NCBI GenBank assembly: GCA_036345935.2
Contig: JADWOT020000001.1
Location: forward strand, 7,529,873 to 7,593,872
Length of the DNA: 64,000 nt
Reading direction: 5' to 3'
Source: Taenia hydatigena
Lineage: Eukaryota > Platyhelminthes > Cestoda > Cyclophyllidea > Taeniidae
Shown here in pieces: positions 11,372 to 20,800 of the stretch (within the stretch, counting starts at the first letter, position 1; each line of letters opens with the position of its first letter). The position numbers were made by a program, and so were the translations under genes. The notes beneath the pieces were generated by a model that worked only from the letters and a program-made list of their open reading frames with translations, was not told where the DNA came from and made no database searches.

Positions 11372-11759
11372 CTACTCCTTACCACCCACCGGCTCCTCCG
11401 TCTTCCTCGGCAGCGGCGCCGCCTGAATGTTAGGCAGCACACCACCCTGTGCGATGGTCACACCACCTAACAACTTGTTCAACTCCTCATCGTCGCGGAT
11501 AGCCAACTGTGGGTGACGAGAAAATAAGGCGTGTCTTCTTGCTTTCGCGCGCTGCATTACCCGCCAAATCCAACACCTCGGCAGCCAGGCATTCCGGCAC
11601 AGTTGTCAGGCAGACTGGTGCTCCAGCACCCACACACTCCGCGTAGTTGCCACGACGCAACAGGCGGTGCGCTCGACCCACCGGGAACTGCAGGCCTGCA
11701 CTCGCCGACCTCGTCTTTGCTTTGGCTCGTGACTTGCCACCCTTGCCTCTTCCACTCAT
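11372..11759 (-). pseudogene. H2A: Histone H2A, frameshifted (right arm copy)
   Basis: Mirror copy of 6505-6892 with the same +1 frameshift in the T run after KKTRLI (minus strand, near 11519-11524) and the same Cys, Pro and Thr replacements of core residues. Because both copies share the lesion, the frameshift predates the inverted duplication or was spread by gene conversion. Confidence 0.88.
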
Positions 11760-11896
11760 TCTTCTCTTCTCGCCCTGTCGACACAATAAACAGCAAACCA
11801 ACTGAAGCGTGACTCCCTCATGTGCCGGACTGCTCCCACCTTACAAACTACACTCATCACGCTGAGACACTTCTTATTGACCACAGAGCAGTCTAA

Positions 11897-11947
11897 CCAA
11901 TTCGCACATCTCATTGGTCTACCAACACCAGTACTCTCTGTCATTGG
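11897..11947 (-). promoter_or_regulatory. CCAAT boxes upstream of H2A (right arm)
   Basis: Mirror of 6317-6367: two CCAAT boxes in gene orientation and one inverted box. Confidence 0.5.
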
Positions 11948-12992
11948 TCGCTTACTAATCCTCCTGTCGCACAGAATAGATGGCTGTATCTCGCCTAACT
12001 AGGTTGCGTGCGAGAGAAGCCATGTATTTTTATTCAACTCTCACCTCAGATGACCCGCGATTTATCGATGTTGTAGGTACTGCAACATCATGCACCCATA
12101 CACCCTAAATCTCTAGTTACCTGTGCCAGGAAAGGACAGAGTAGATAACGCAATGTGCAGATAGCCTTCGTATACATCTAATCTATTTTGCGTTACATTC
12201 CTGACATGTGCAGTTAGGTTTTCTTCAAGCTCCTTCTTAATTCTTGTTCTACTAATTGCCTATTTGTCAGCATTTCCTATTTATTGTGACAAGTGCTTTT
12301 ATAGCATCTACATAGTTATGCATTTAAGTGTACACGCGTGTGATGCTAGTGGACAGGGACACTGTTGGCCAAAATGACGCCTTACCCGAAAGCGAAAGTG
12401 CCACAAACCATCAATTGTTTGATATTGTGGACACTGTAAAAAGTATCAAGAGAAGCAGTTCATTGTGGATATCGGGACAAACGCTGTCCCATGAAACAAA
12501 TGGAGCCGGTCGCAAGCAATTCTTTCCCTTTCTAATTTAATAAAACGATACCAACCACGAACGTACATGTCACCATGACCCTGGTAACCCATCTGACTGC
12601 GCCCGAATTCCATGCAATCATTTTGCACGTCCACAACCTACTAATGTAGAACACAGCCTTGTGGCCCATCATCCAATAAGTATTAGCCTTTTGTGAGACC
12701 ACCGAGAACCAAAAGCACTGGAGACGCTTAATCTGACACAAAGCATATTTCATTCCTTCTCTTAGCGCTGAACCTCATAGCCATCCTCACATCAGTCATT
12801 GTATCTCCCGTTCCCCTCCTTCGACCTCCCCTGCCTACACCTAGTGATGATTACAGCCAATACTAACACTAGCACCTCAAGAACGTCCAGACAATGAGAA
12901 TGAGGACTGGATATAAAGGGAGGAGGCGGCAGTAAATGCACATATTTTTGTCCACAGCAGTCAAAAATGAATGCGGTAGTGGTGGTGGTGGT

Positions 12993-13008
12993 GGTCCTCA
13001 ACAGAGTC
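12993..13008 (-). terminator. Decayed histone 3' stem-loop after H2B (right arm)
   Basis: Mirror of 5256-5271, with the same mismatched left half of the stem. The GTGGTG run beside it is the mirrored trinucleotide run. Confidence 0.4.
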
Positions 13009-13109
13009 GTGGGATGTGTTCACTCACGCATAGGGTGGAGTCGAGTGGGCTGCAGTGAAGTAGAGTGCAACTAGTCAGCGGCACCAGCAGCACTCTTCAT
13101 CCAACTCAT

Positions 13110-13478
13110 CTACTTTGAGCCCGTGTACTTGGTCACAGCCTTGGTACCCTCCACCACCGCGTGCTTCGCCAACTCACCAGGCAGCAGCAGACGCACAGCA
13201 GTTTGAATCTCTCTGCTCGTGATTGTCGACTTCTTGTTGCGGTGCACCAACCGGCTCGACTCAGCAGCGATTCGCTCAAAGATGTCGTTCATAAAGGAGT
13301 TCATGATGGACATCGCCTTCGACGAGATGCCCGTGTTCTGATGCAACTGGCGCAACACCTTGTAGATGTAGATGGCAAAGCTCTCCTTCCTCCGTCTCTT
13401 CTTTCCCTTGTCCGTCTTCGGCACCTTCACCTTCAACACCTTCCTTGCAGATTTGCCCGACACTACTTTAGGAGCCAT
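13110..13478 (-). CDS. H2B: Histone H2B (right arm copy)
   Basis: Identical in protein sequence to the left-arm H2B (4786-5154), 122 residues, intronless, on the minus strand. It has the same divergent residues in the histone-fold loop (Gln-Asn before TGISSK) and in HRNKK. It would pair with H2A in nucleosomes, but the linked H2A is broken. The TATA box lies at 13550-13557. Confidence 0.93.
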   Translation of the reverse strand: MAPKVVSGKSARKVLKVKVPKTDKGKKRRRKESFAIYIYKVLRQLHQNTGISSKAMSIMNSFMNDIFERIAAESSRLVHRNKKSTITSREIQTAVRLLLPGELAKHAVVEGTKAVTKYTGSK

Positions 13479-13549
13479 GACAACTTCCTCCTCTCTTAAT
13501 CGTCAGTGAAGCTCAACAAAATTCACTTCGAGACTGCCATCACCACATT

Positions 13550-13557
13550 TATTTATA
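13550..13557 (-). promoter_or_regulatory. TATA box of H2B (right arm)
   Basis: Mirror of the left-arm TATAAATA, 71 bases upstream of the start codon. Confidence 0.65.
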
Positions 13558-13616
13558 GACAAATCTCCCATCATTATCACTGACAAAGTTCGAGTTGTCA
13601 ATGGCTTATGTGTCAG

Positions 13617-13738
13617 CCAATAGCAATAATGAAAATTGCATCAGGCATCTTCTCATTGGGCATTGATATAAGGTAGATGATGACGGCGAATCGCACCAGT
13701 TATTTGTGTGCATAGATGGCGTCGTTGGATTAGCCAAT
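13617..13738 (-). promoter_or_regulatory. CCAAT-box cluster upstream of H2B (right arm)
   Basis: Mirror of 4526-4647, with three CCAAT boxes (two inverted relative to the gene). Confidence 0.55.
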
Positions 13739-14036
13739 CAATGCCTAGATTCAGTGCACTCAAACACTATAACATTTTTCTTATTTTATTCCTTCTACGT
13801 TAAAACTATTAAGTCAATCTCATTTGTCAATTAGAATTTAAATGTAGGCAAAACTTGCTTCGAAGGGACCATTTTATTTTTTGAACTCATCGTCCTCCCC
13901 TTCTGCTGCATGACCGCAATCCTCTCATGTCTTGACGGCGTCCATGTGGCGCTGGATTAATGGATGTTGAAGGTCATTGCCAAATCACGAAAGCCTAAGC
14001 ACAATTGCCGGAGATTAACATTTGCTCCATCTACCC

Positions 14037-14556
14037 ATGCCAACCGTCCGATTCTGCATTTGTATGGCCGTACTGGCCTTAATGTCAGCCGGTCTGCAGG
14101 CTGTATTGCTGGAGAAGGAGGACGAAATGAAGTCGGAAGTGCCTTTTAAGGAGGGCTAATCCAACACCAACGCCAGATAGGTTGGAGGTGCTGTCGACCG
14201 TGGCGGCAATGGGGATGGTGACGTTCGACGTGGCAAGTATGGTGAAGGCAAATACAACGTAGACAACAATGGTGGATGCGATAGAAATGGCAGAATAGAC
14301 GGTGATAGATGTGGCATAAATGATGAGGATGAGGATAGAATTTGGCGTAGGAATGGACGAGGTTGAGATCGCCGATATATAGAGATGGTGAAGATTCCAG
14401 AAACAACAGTGATGATAAGGACGATGTCGATGACGACGACGATAGAGGAGGGTAGGGACGATTTAGAAAGTAGGAAGAGGAGGTGGTAGGTATGACGAAG
14501 ACAAAGAATATGGCGATGACGATATTGAAGATGGTTGTGGTGCATCTTCCGCATGA
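14037..14556 (+). pseudogene. Decayed secreted Gly/Asp-rich protein gene
   Basis: The first 40 codons encode a signal peptide (MPTVRFCICMAVLALM...GLQA) and an acidic stretch, ending at TAA (14157-14159). The same frame then continues past the palindrome edge through one more stop (TAG, about 14175) into a long Gly/Asp/Asn/Arg-rich run, including AVDRGGNGDGDVRRGKYGEG and, further on, DEDEDR, to a TGA near 14360. After that, similar acidic sequence appears in the other two frames (SRNNSDDKDDVDDDDD, then RYDEDKEYGDDDIEDGCG) to 14556. The stops could each arise by a single transition from Gln, Trp or Arg codons, and the frame changes need small indels. The simplest reading is a decayed gene for a secreted, repetitive Gly/Asp-rich protein. 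An unrecognised spliced gene is the alternative. No family is recognised. Confidence 0.45.
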
Positions 14557-16539
14557 CGAAACAGAGTCGGAAGTGCCTCCTGGGGGCATTGGTCCTCCTC
14601 TGCTAACCGCTGGCCGTACATACAGGTGCATCAACAACAGTAATAACAAGAAGTAATATGTCTCTTACATCCTTTGAGTGGAGATGCTGCGTTAAGCAGA
14701 AGGATAATTTCACCAGCTTGTCTTGCTGTGGATTGGAAATCAAGCATTTCCTCCTCCACATTAAATAAATGTGTGTGTTTGCGTGCGTGTGTGTCACATA
14801 GGTGTGATGGGAAGACGAAATGAGAAACAAGACTTGATAAAGGCAAGGGTATGGTTAAGGTAGCAACTATTGGAACCTATTTGGTAACTATTTAAGTTTG
14901 CTGCAAGCAGAATGATTTGGATGGTGGTGTAGGGATGGGAGTACACGAATAATATCAATGCAAGAGAAGGCGAGAAGAGAGAGGGGAGCCTAGCTATGCG
15001 TCCAAATGGGATGATTTTTAATGTCTTTAAGTTGTGCATGAAAATGGAGACCACAAAGTAAGGAAATATGTCCGCAATGAGTGCAGGTATGGAAGATTGA
15101 GAGAATGAACAATGACAGAAAAGGAAGGAAGTAAAACTAATGCTTGCTAATTAAACGACGGAAGAAAAAAGGAAATAGAGAGAGGAGGAAAGAATGTTGT
15201 ACGAATAACGGAGAGAGGTGAGGAGGGGCATTTACTAGCAGTGGTTGTGGCGGTGGTGGAAAGGAGAAGGTGCATCGGATTAAGGAGAGTAGGAAAGTGA
15301 AAAAAAAACAAAAAGAGGAATAAAGGAAAGAAAAGAAGGCTGAATGATTGAATGAAGAAAAGGATGAAGGGAGAAAGTTGGCGAAAAGTGCACTGGTGTG
15401 CAATGTAAGCGGAGTGGAGGTGAAGAGGGCTACTGAATGTATTCCAACTGTTCAGCTACTTGCCCACCTTGGAGCTGAGGAGTGTTATGAACATGCTATA
15501 AGTGCCATACTTCTACAGCAGCATGTTGCGGAAATGACGAATGGGTCCGAATCAATTTCTGAGCTCATTTGGCCTGTCTGACTAGGCATCACTAAGTCAC
15601 TTTTGATAAACTGTTAAAATCGCTTATCAACTGTTGCATCATCTTGATTTTCCGACCACAATAAATGGAAGCAAATTTCGTGGCGTCGTCTATCCTACTG
15701 AAAGAAATTTCGGCTCACGTAGCTGCAGGAATTGTGGGATTTGCCCATTCAAATGCTGGTATTTGAAGGTATTTAGAACCTTGCATTTATCCTGATTCGG
15801 TCGCATTTCCGCGATCTTAGAGTGAATTTTTTAGACAAAATGAATGCAAGTAGGAGGTGACGTGTGACGTCATTTGCAACGTAGCAGTTGTTCATCAGCA
15901 GCAGAAGGCAGAATCTCAGCAGTTCCGCTTATGCTAGTAAAAGTGGAAAATTGTGAAATTTCTCGCTGCTCTCCCCCTCTAACTTTTTCTACCTCATTTG
16001 ACAATCCTTTGCCACTAAAATCACAAAAAGTTAGTTTTGGAATAAAATTTCACAGTGCTTGCATAAGGAAATGCAGTTCATTGACAGGACACTCGAATCT
16101 ACTGATTTCGTTGCCATCAGTACCTTAAGTTTCACGAATATTAAAGATTATTGAAAAGAGGCGCACTTTTCGATTTCAATGGTCCCTCTAATGTGCGCCT
16201 GGCAGAGTTCATTGAAGCGCGCTAATCTCATTCGTCGCTACACTGGTTCCTGACAAAATCGTTTTTGCGAAAATTTGTCTAGTTGGTTTAAAAACTTATT
16301 CATCTTCACCTCAAATGGCAATTGAGGATGTTGCAAATATCATCCACATGACGTAGGACGGATGCTTCACAAGTTGCCTTCAGGAGTCTGGAGCATAAAA
16401 CTGTGGGACACACAATGTAGCTTCGCGCAACTGCTTGCTATATAGGCAAAAGTAGCGCAGGCGGAACGGTGAGCCTCCAAGGTCAGCTTTAAGATTTTCT
16501 TGACCGCCAGTATTGTTAAGAACACAAACACTTACTACC
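14557..16539. other. Low-complexity region, purine-rich, no gene seen
   Basis: 14555-14581 repeats the sequence coding DExxSEVP seen at 14121-14144, 434 bp earlier. 14810-15400 is strongly purine-rich on the plus strand, with runs of A and GGA/GAA, giving false Phe/Ser/Leu-rich frames on the minus strand. A TG-rich stretch lies near 14770-14800. The rest shows nothing recognisable. Confidence 0.6.
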
Positions 16540-17190
16540 AATATTAACTATGCGAAAATTGTAAAGAGTGGAGTGCTAATCCCATAGCATTTGCACGGTT
16601 TTTGCATTTTTTAACGCACGGGTATTAGTTAGGAGTTCAGGTGCTATTGACACGTCAGAGATTGGGACTGCCTCTTGGCCGTGTTCTACGACCACGTTTC
16701 GTGTAATTAAGGCCATTTTAGGTGCCCCAATGATGCCACCACACGACCTCGCCTCTCATTTGTGTGCAATTAAAACTATTGCCTAGAATAAGATGCAAAT
16801 TTGAAAATAATGTAATGCTAAAGGAAAAAGGAGTGACGTTGGAGGCAGTAGTGGATGTTGAGGTCAGGGTGGGGTCCACAGTATCTACCAAAGATTAATA
16901 AGTGCACCTTTGTTGGTGTAGTGCGAAATGAGGCCTCGTAGATTGCATTTGCAGGTGCATGGACAACTGCAACAGGCATTCTAAAGTAAGGTATGGATAG
17001 ACAAAAGGAAGAGAGAGAACCTTAAATGAAAAGAAGTAGATTCAAGAGGAAGGTGAGGGAAATTATTTTCAATGCAATGTGGTTGGAGTTGTAGGCATGC
17101 ACACATGCTAGGATAGATGAGTGCATGTGAAAGTGAGTGAAGGGATGCATGAAGCCGTAAATAAATAGAAGGGAGATTGGGGGAGCCAAA
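16540..17190 (-). repeat. R2 dispersed repeat copy
   Basis: The reverse complement aligns collinearly with 24860-25560: CATGCACTCATCTATCC, CCTACAA(C/A)TCCAACC, TTGTTGCAGTTGTC-like, AAGGTGCACTT, ATTGCACACAAATGA, CCTAAAATGGCCTTAAT and GGCCAAGAGGCAG. About 75-80 percent similar by eye. No coding frame is shared. Confidence 0.8.
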
Positions 17191-17450
17191 CCCATAGGCA
17201 TCTGCGCATAACTATTGCAGGCGTCCGCTCTCCGATTGGTAGTAACCACTCAACTCTCAAATTTCTTAACCAACTGCGCATTCTATTGCCTCCCTCGCCT
17301 TCCATGCTATTTTAGCTACTCCCCAAAAATTACTCAAGTTTCAGCTTCTTACACTAGTCCGGTGTTTAACTCAGAATTTTCTCGACTACCTCATTTGTTT
17401 CCTGTTCCTTTTACCAAATTTACTAGTTTTTCCTGTTGTGTCTAAAACAT
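17190..17450 (-). repeat. R1 dispersed repeat, fragment next to R2
   Basis: Shares AAACCCA, GGCGTCCG(C/T)TCT, a TTTCTTAACCAACTGC-like segment and CCCCAAAAATTACT-like words, in order, with 40605-40760. It directly abuts the R2 copy at 16540-17190. Confidence 0.6.
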
Positions 17451-17599
17451 TATCAAAATTTCGTGCCGGAAATATTTTAAGACTTTTATCAATATATGCA
17501 ACATGTAGTTCCGAATCAGGTATCATTTGATCATGAACAATGCGGCCTCAGTCTTAAAGTGGCAGAGCTGTGCCAATACCGCTTAGCTAGCCTGTCCAG

Positions 17600-18100
17600 T
17601 CCCACGCACTTTTCTCGCCAATGATATTTAATACATTATTGCATCTTGTCAGAAAATGCGCCAAACATGTACTGTTTAAGCAGTTTCTGGTCTCATTTGG
17701 CGCTACAGTGCCTAAAATACTAATTCGTTATCACCCATTCTTGCGTTCTTCTACTTCTCTGTCCGCTGCCTCCACGCCTTACTGAGTCGTTTAATAACCT
17801 GCTTATACTGCACTTTGTTGGGGAATTTGTCAAACGTGTATCGTCCGAATTACCTTTGATGGCGCCATGAACACTTTCCTTATTTCCAAATGTGTCACAA
17901 ATGACGCAAGTGGTTCCATAATAAGTCCCGTATCACTTGAGCAGTTTCTGGTCTCATTTGCTAAAAAATGTCAATTTTGTATAGGCCGTTTGAACGCTCT
18001 TTTACTTCACAGTCCGCTGCCTCTATGCCCTACTGAGCTGCATAATAACCTGTCTGGGGGAGAATGGTCCAGATCTTACATTGTTATCTATACCTTAAAG
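17600..18100 (+). repeat. R3 repeat, two tandem diverged units
   Basis: CAGTTTCTGGTCTCATTTG occurs at about 17680 and 17941, each followed by GTCCGCTGCCTC, TGCCCTACTGAG-like and AATAACCTG words, a direct duplication about 261 bp apart. A third, inverted copy lies at 24540-24640. Confidence 0.65.
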
Positions 18101-20589
18101 TAGACACACAATCTGTGGAAAAAATCACAGATTTACTAGGAGATCTACATGGCCTAAGAGGATGGAGGTAATGCGTCTTTGCCGCGTTCAAGATAATTTT
18201 GCAGGAAGCAAAAATGAAACTAAACTTCACTTATCAAATATTAGGACTACTGGGTTAGAAAAGAATTCGGGTGTGAGAGGCAACTAGCAGTTCTGTCACA
18301 AAATTCTGTAAGGTTTTATTTCATCATCGGCAGTATTGCGGCAAGATGAGTTCAACCCACCTACTAGCTGTGGTCTCTTGTTGTCGATTGTTCGTTTAGA
18401 TAAATCCGCAGTGCTTAAAATGGAAACAAAACGTTGACATTATTCTTAGATTGGATCTACGCCATCCAAAAAATAACTAACTGTTAAGAATACCATCCTC
18501 GGCGATATGGAGGCATGGCTTGACGAAGCAGCCCTACCGTTTATGCTAAATTCAAATGGAGCCTAATCTGACTGCGAAGAAGTCGAAGTGGATTTGGAGT
18601 AACTTTCAATTTTGGTGATCTTCGTCAGTGCGCAGTGCTAGTAACTAATGCATCAACATCACGGTGAGCGTCTTTATTTTCGTCGTTGTCCCCTCTGCCA
18701 AGTTTATCTCTTTTGGCCAATGTCCCTCACACTCACTACCAATTAAAATGTGACTTTTGTGTCTTTTTCCATGCCAGCAGCCTTACAGATCGTACGATAA
18801 GGATAGTGCAAGGAGGTGCGTTGGTAAAGCCTAAAAATATTTTGTTTTATCTCTCCACCATCTTAAGTTGAGAATATCCTTGGAGCGGATGCAATGACAA
18901 ACCCTGGGAATGGTAATACAGACTGTCGTTACGCCAGTTGACCTGCCTACAATCTGAAGCAAGTTTAGTTATTTAAAGGATCGATGACCACCGCTCTACG
19001 CAAATGAGACGAAATGTGACCGCTTAAACGTGCATAAAACCGAATACATTTCTCAATTAGAGTGAAAACAAAAAGTAAACTTCGCAATGACCTGGCTTCA
19101 GGGGAGATGTCAACTCCAATGATGGCCACTGAAGTGGTTGTCCTCAAACTACTAACCAGGATTAGCAATCTTGCATTTGTGTTAGCCTTCGTGTTTATGC
19201 TTCTATCAAGTGCATTCATTGTTTGGTTTGGATTGATCTGCATCTCCTGACTTTCTTACAACTTCATTAGTTAATCTTCTGCAGGTGGTAGATGGCGGCT
19301 GTAGGGAACTTCGTGTGCAGCACTCTTAGCAATCCGTTGCTAAATCAACTCACCTCCGAGTGTGCAGCTATTAGCCCTTGCGTCAAGACCATCTATCGTC
19401 GATGCCGCTATATACCCTAAGTGAAGATGGTCGAGTTATAGCAGAAAGGAGAGTCGAAGGTGATCTACTTCAAGGCAGATGTTCGTGAAGAGTTAAATGG
19501 GAGAAAAGTACATTTTGATTATTTCTAGTAGATGTTTTACTCAAAAGACCTTTTTGCCAAAAAGTACCAAGATCACGCTTGCAGAAGGCGCAGAAATTCC
19601 TCATCAGTCTTCATGGCATGAAATGAAACAACAACGTGTTGAGTTGCTGAGAGGATGCTGTCAAAGCCATGCAAAGCTGTTTGCCTTTTAAACAGTTCTA
19701 TGCGGTGGCGTGGAAACAGGGCATGAGCATTTATGCGTGGTGTGATTTCGTCAGATGGAGTAGAGCATAGAGTCCTCCACCTAGTAAAATAGCGATGGGT
19801 CTAACTCCTCAAAGTGAGTAACAGATATTTTTCTTCCATAATTTAAAGGCAATTAAGGTGTGTGGAACCAAATGGATCTGTGAAACCGAGGGAACTCAAA
19901 GAAAATTTGATGCTTTGCCTATCATTTATTCAGTGTTATTTGCAAATAGACACACATGAGCTTTTAGTGGGTAGCATAAGAACTTGGAGTGGACTTGATT
20001 TTGACAAGAAAATGGCTACCCATTACACCCCACTACTCAAATAACACAAGAAAGTAGAAAGTGCGTAGATAAAATGTAGCATTTTCCCTTGAAAGATGCT
20101 GTGGCTGTGTAAGGAACGCTGGAAAGGCCTGCAGGTGTTCACCGGAGAATAGGCTTTAGGCGTAGGGCAAAAGGCAATTAAGGAGGAGAATAGCAAGGCA
20201 ACATTTTTTGATCATCTAAAAGCAAAACGCCTAAATTTTGCAACTCTTTTAGCGTAGGTAGCAAAGAAAACTCTTCAAAAATTATGGCCTTTTAGCTGGC
20301 TTCCTATCCGCATTCTCGACCTTGGCATAACCAACAAACCAGAGCACCATTTCGTTAAAAGATCCCAAGTTTGTAAAATATGGTCAGATTATAAGCTGCG
20401 ACCAATTAATGGGTGGATTGAAGGTCCAAATGGTGTGCTAATGTTTGTCAACACACTAGGCTTTCAGAATGAAAGCCAGTAGAGGCAATCCTAAGGTCAG
20501 AGGCGCAACTTATCAGTGCAGTGGAATTCGAGGACTGCAGCCAACGAGACTACTAGCCTATGGCTACCGCATTGCGCCAGAGTGCAGTA
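18101..20589. other. No gene seen
   Basis: Small open frames only. One (19062-19250, plus) encodes a plausible membrane-spanning segment (LAFVLAFVFMLLSSAFIVW), but there is no supporting splice or homology evidence. Confidence 0.4.
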
Positions 20590-20800
20590 GCAGGTAATTT
20601 GGGATGGTATGTTTTAGCTTGCCAAGCACACGAAGCAAAGTTGTGGAACACGTCCATCAGGTAGTTATAATCTTCAACCCATCAATAGCACCCGAACTCC
20701 TCAAGAATTTTCTTGCATAAAAGTATGCGAAGGTCAAGCGAATACCCCGATTAGCACACAATATGTGGTTGACTCTCTGATCCGGTGAATGGTCTTATTA
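20590..20800 (+). repeat. R2 dispersed repeat, 3' fragment
   Basis: ACACGAAGCAAAGTTGTGGAACACG, then CCATCAATAGCACCC(G)AACT, and TATGTGGTTGACTCTCTG match 25425-25580 in order. Confidence 0.65.

Larger units (their letters stand above)
10999..14172 (-). repeat. Right arm of large histone palindrome
   Basis: Inverted copy of 4092-7265 at a constant coordinate sum of 18264, with no indel. It carries H2A (broken), H2B and a small secreted-protein ORF in mirror order. At its outer edge the secreted-protein reading frame continues into unique sequence past 14172. In the left arm the same frame ends at the junction with a repeat. This arm therefore looks like the ancestral one. Confidence 0.95.

Noticed and set aside
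14146..14649. 167-codon minus-strand ORF rich in His, Ser and Leu
   Set aside because: It is the antisense shadow of the Gly/Asp-rich tract; its composition follows from the GATGAT/GGTGAT triplets on the other strand.
15137..15403. 88-codon Phe/Ser/Leu-rich ORF on the minus strand
   Set aside because: It is produced by a purine-rich low-complexity tract on the plus strand.
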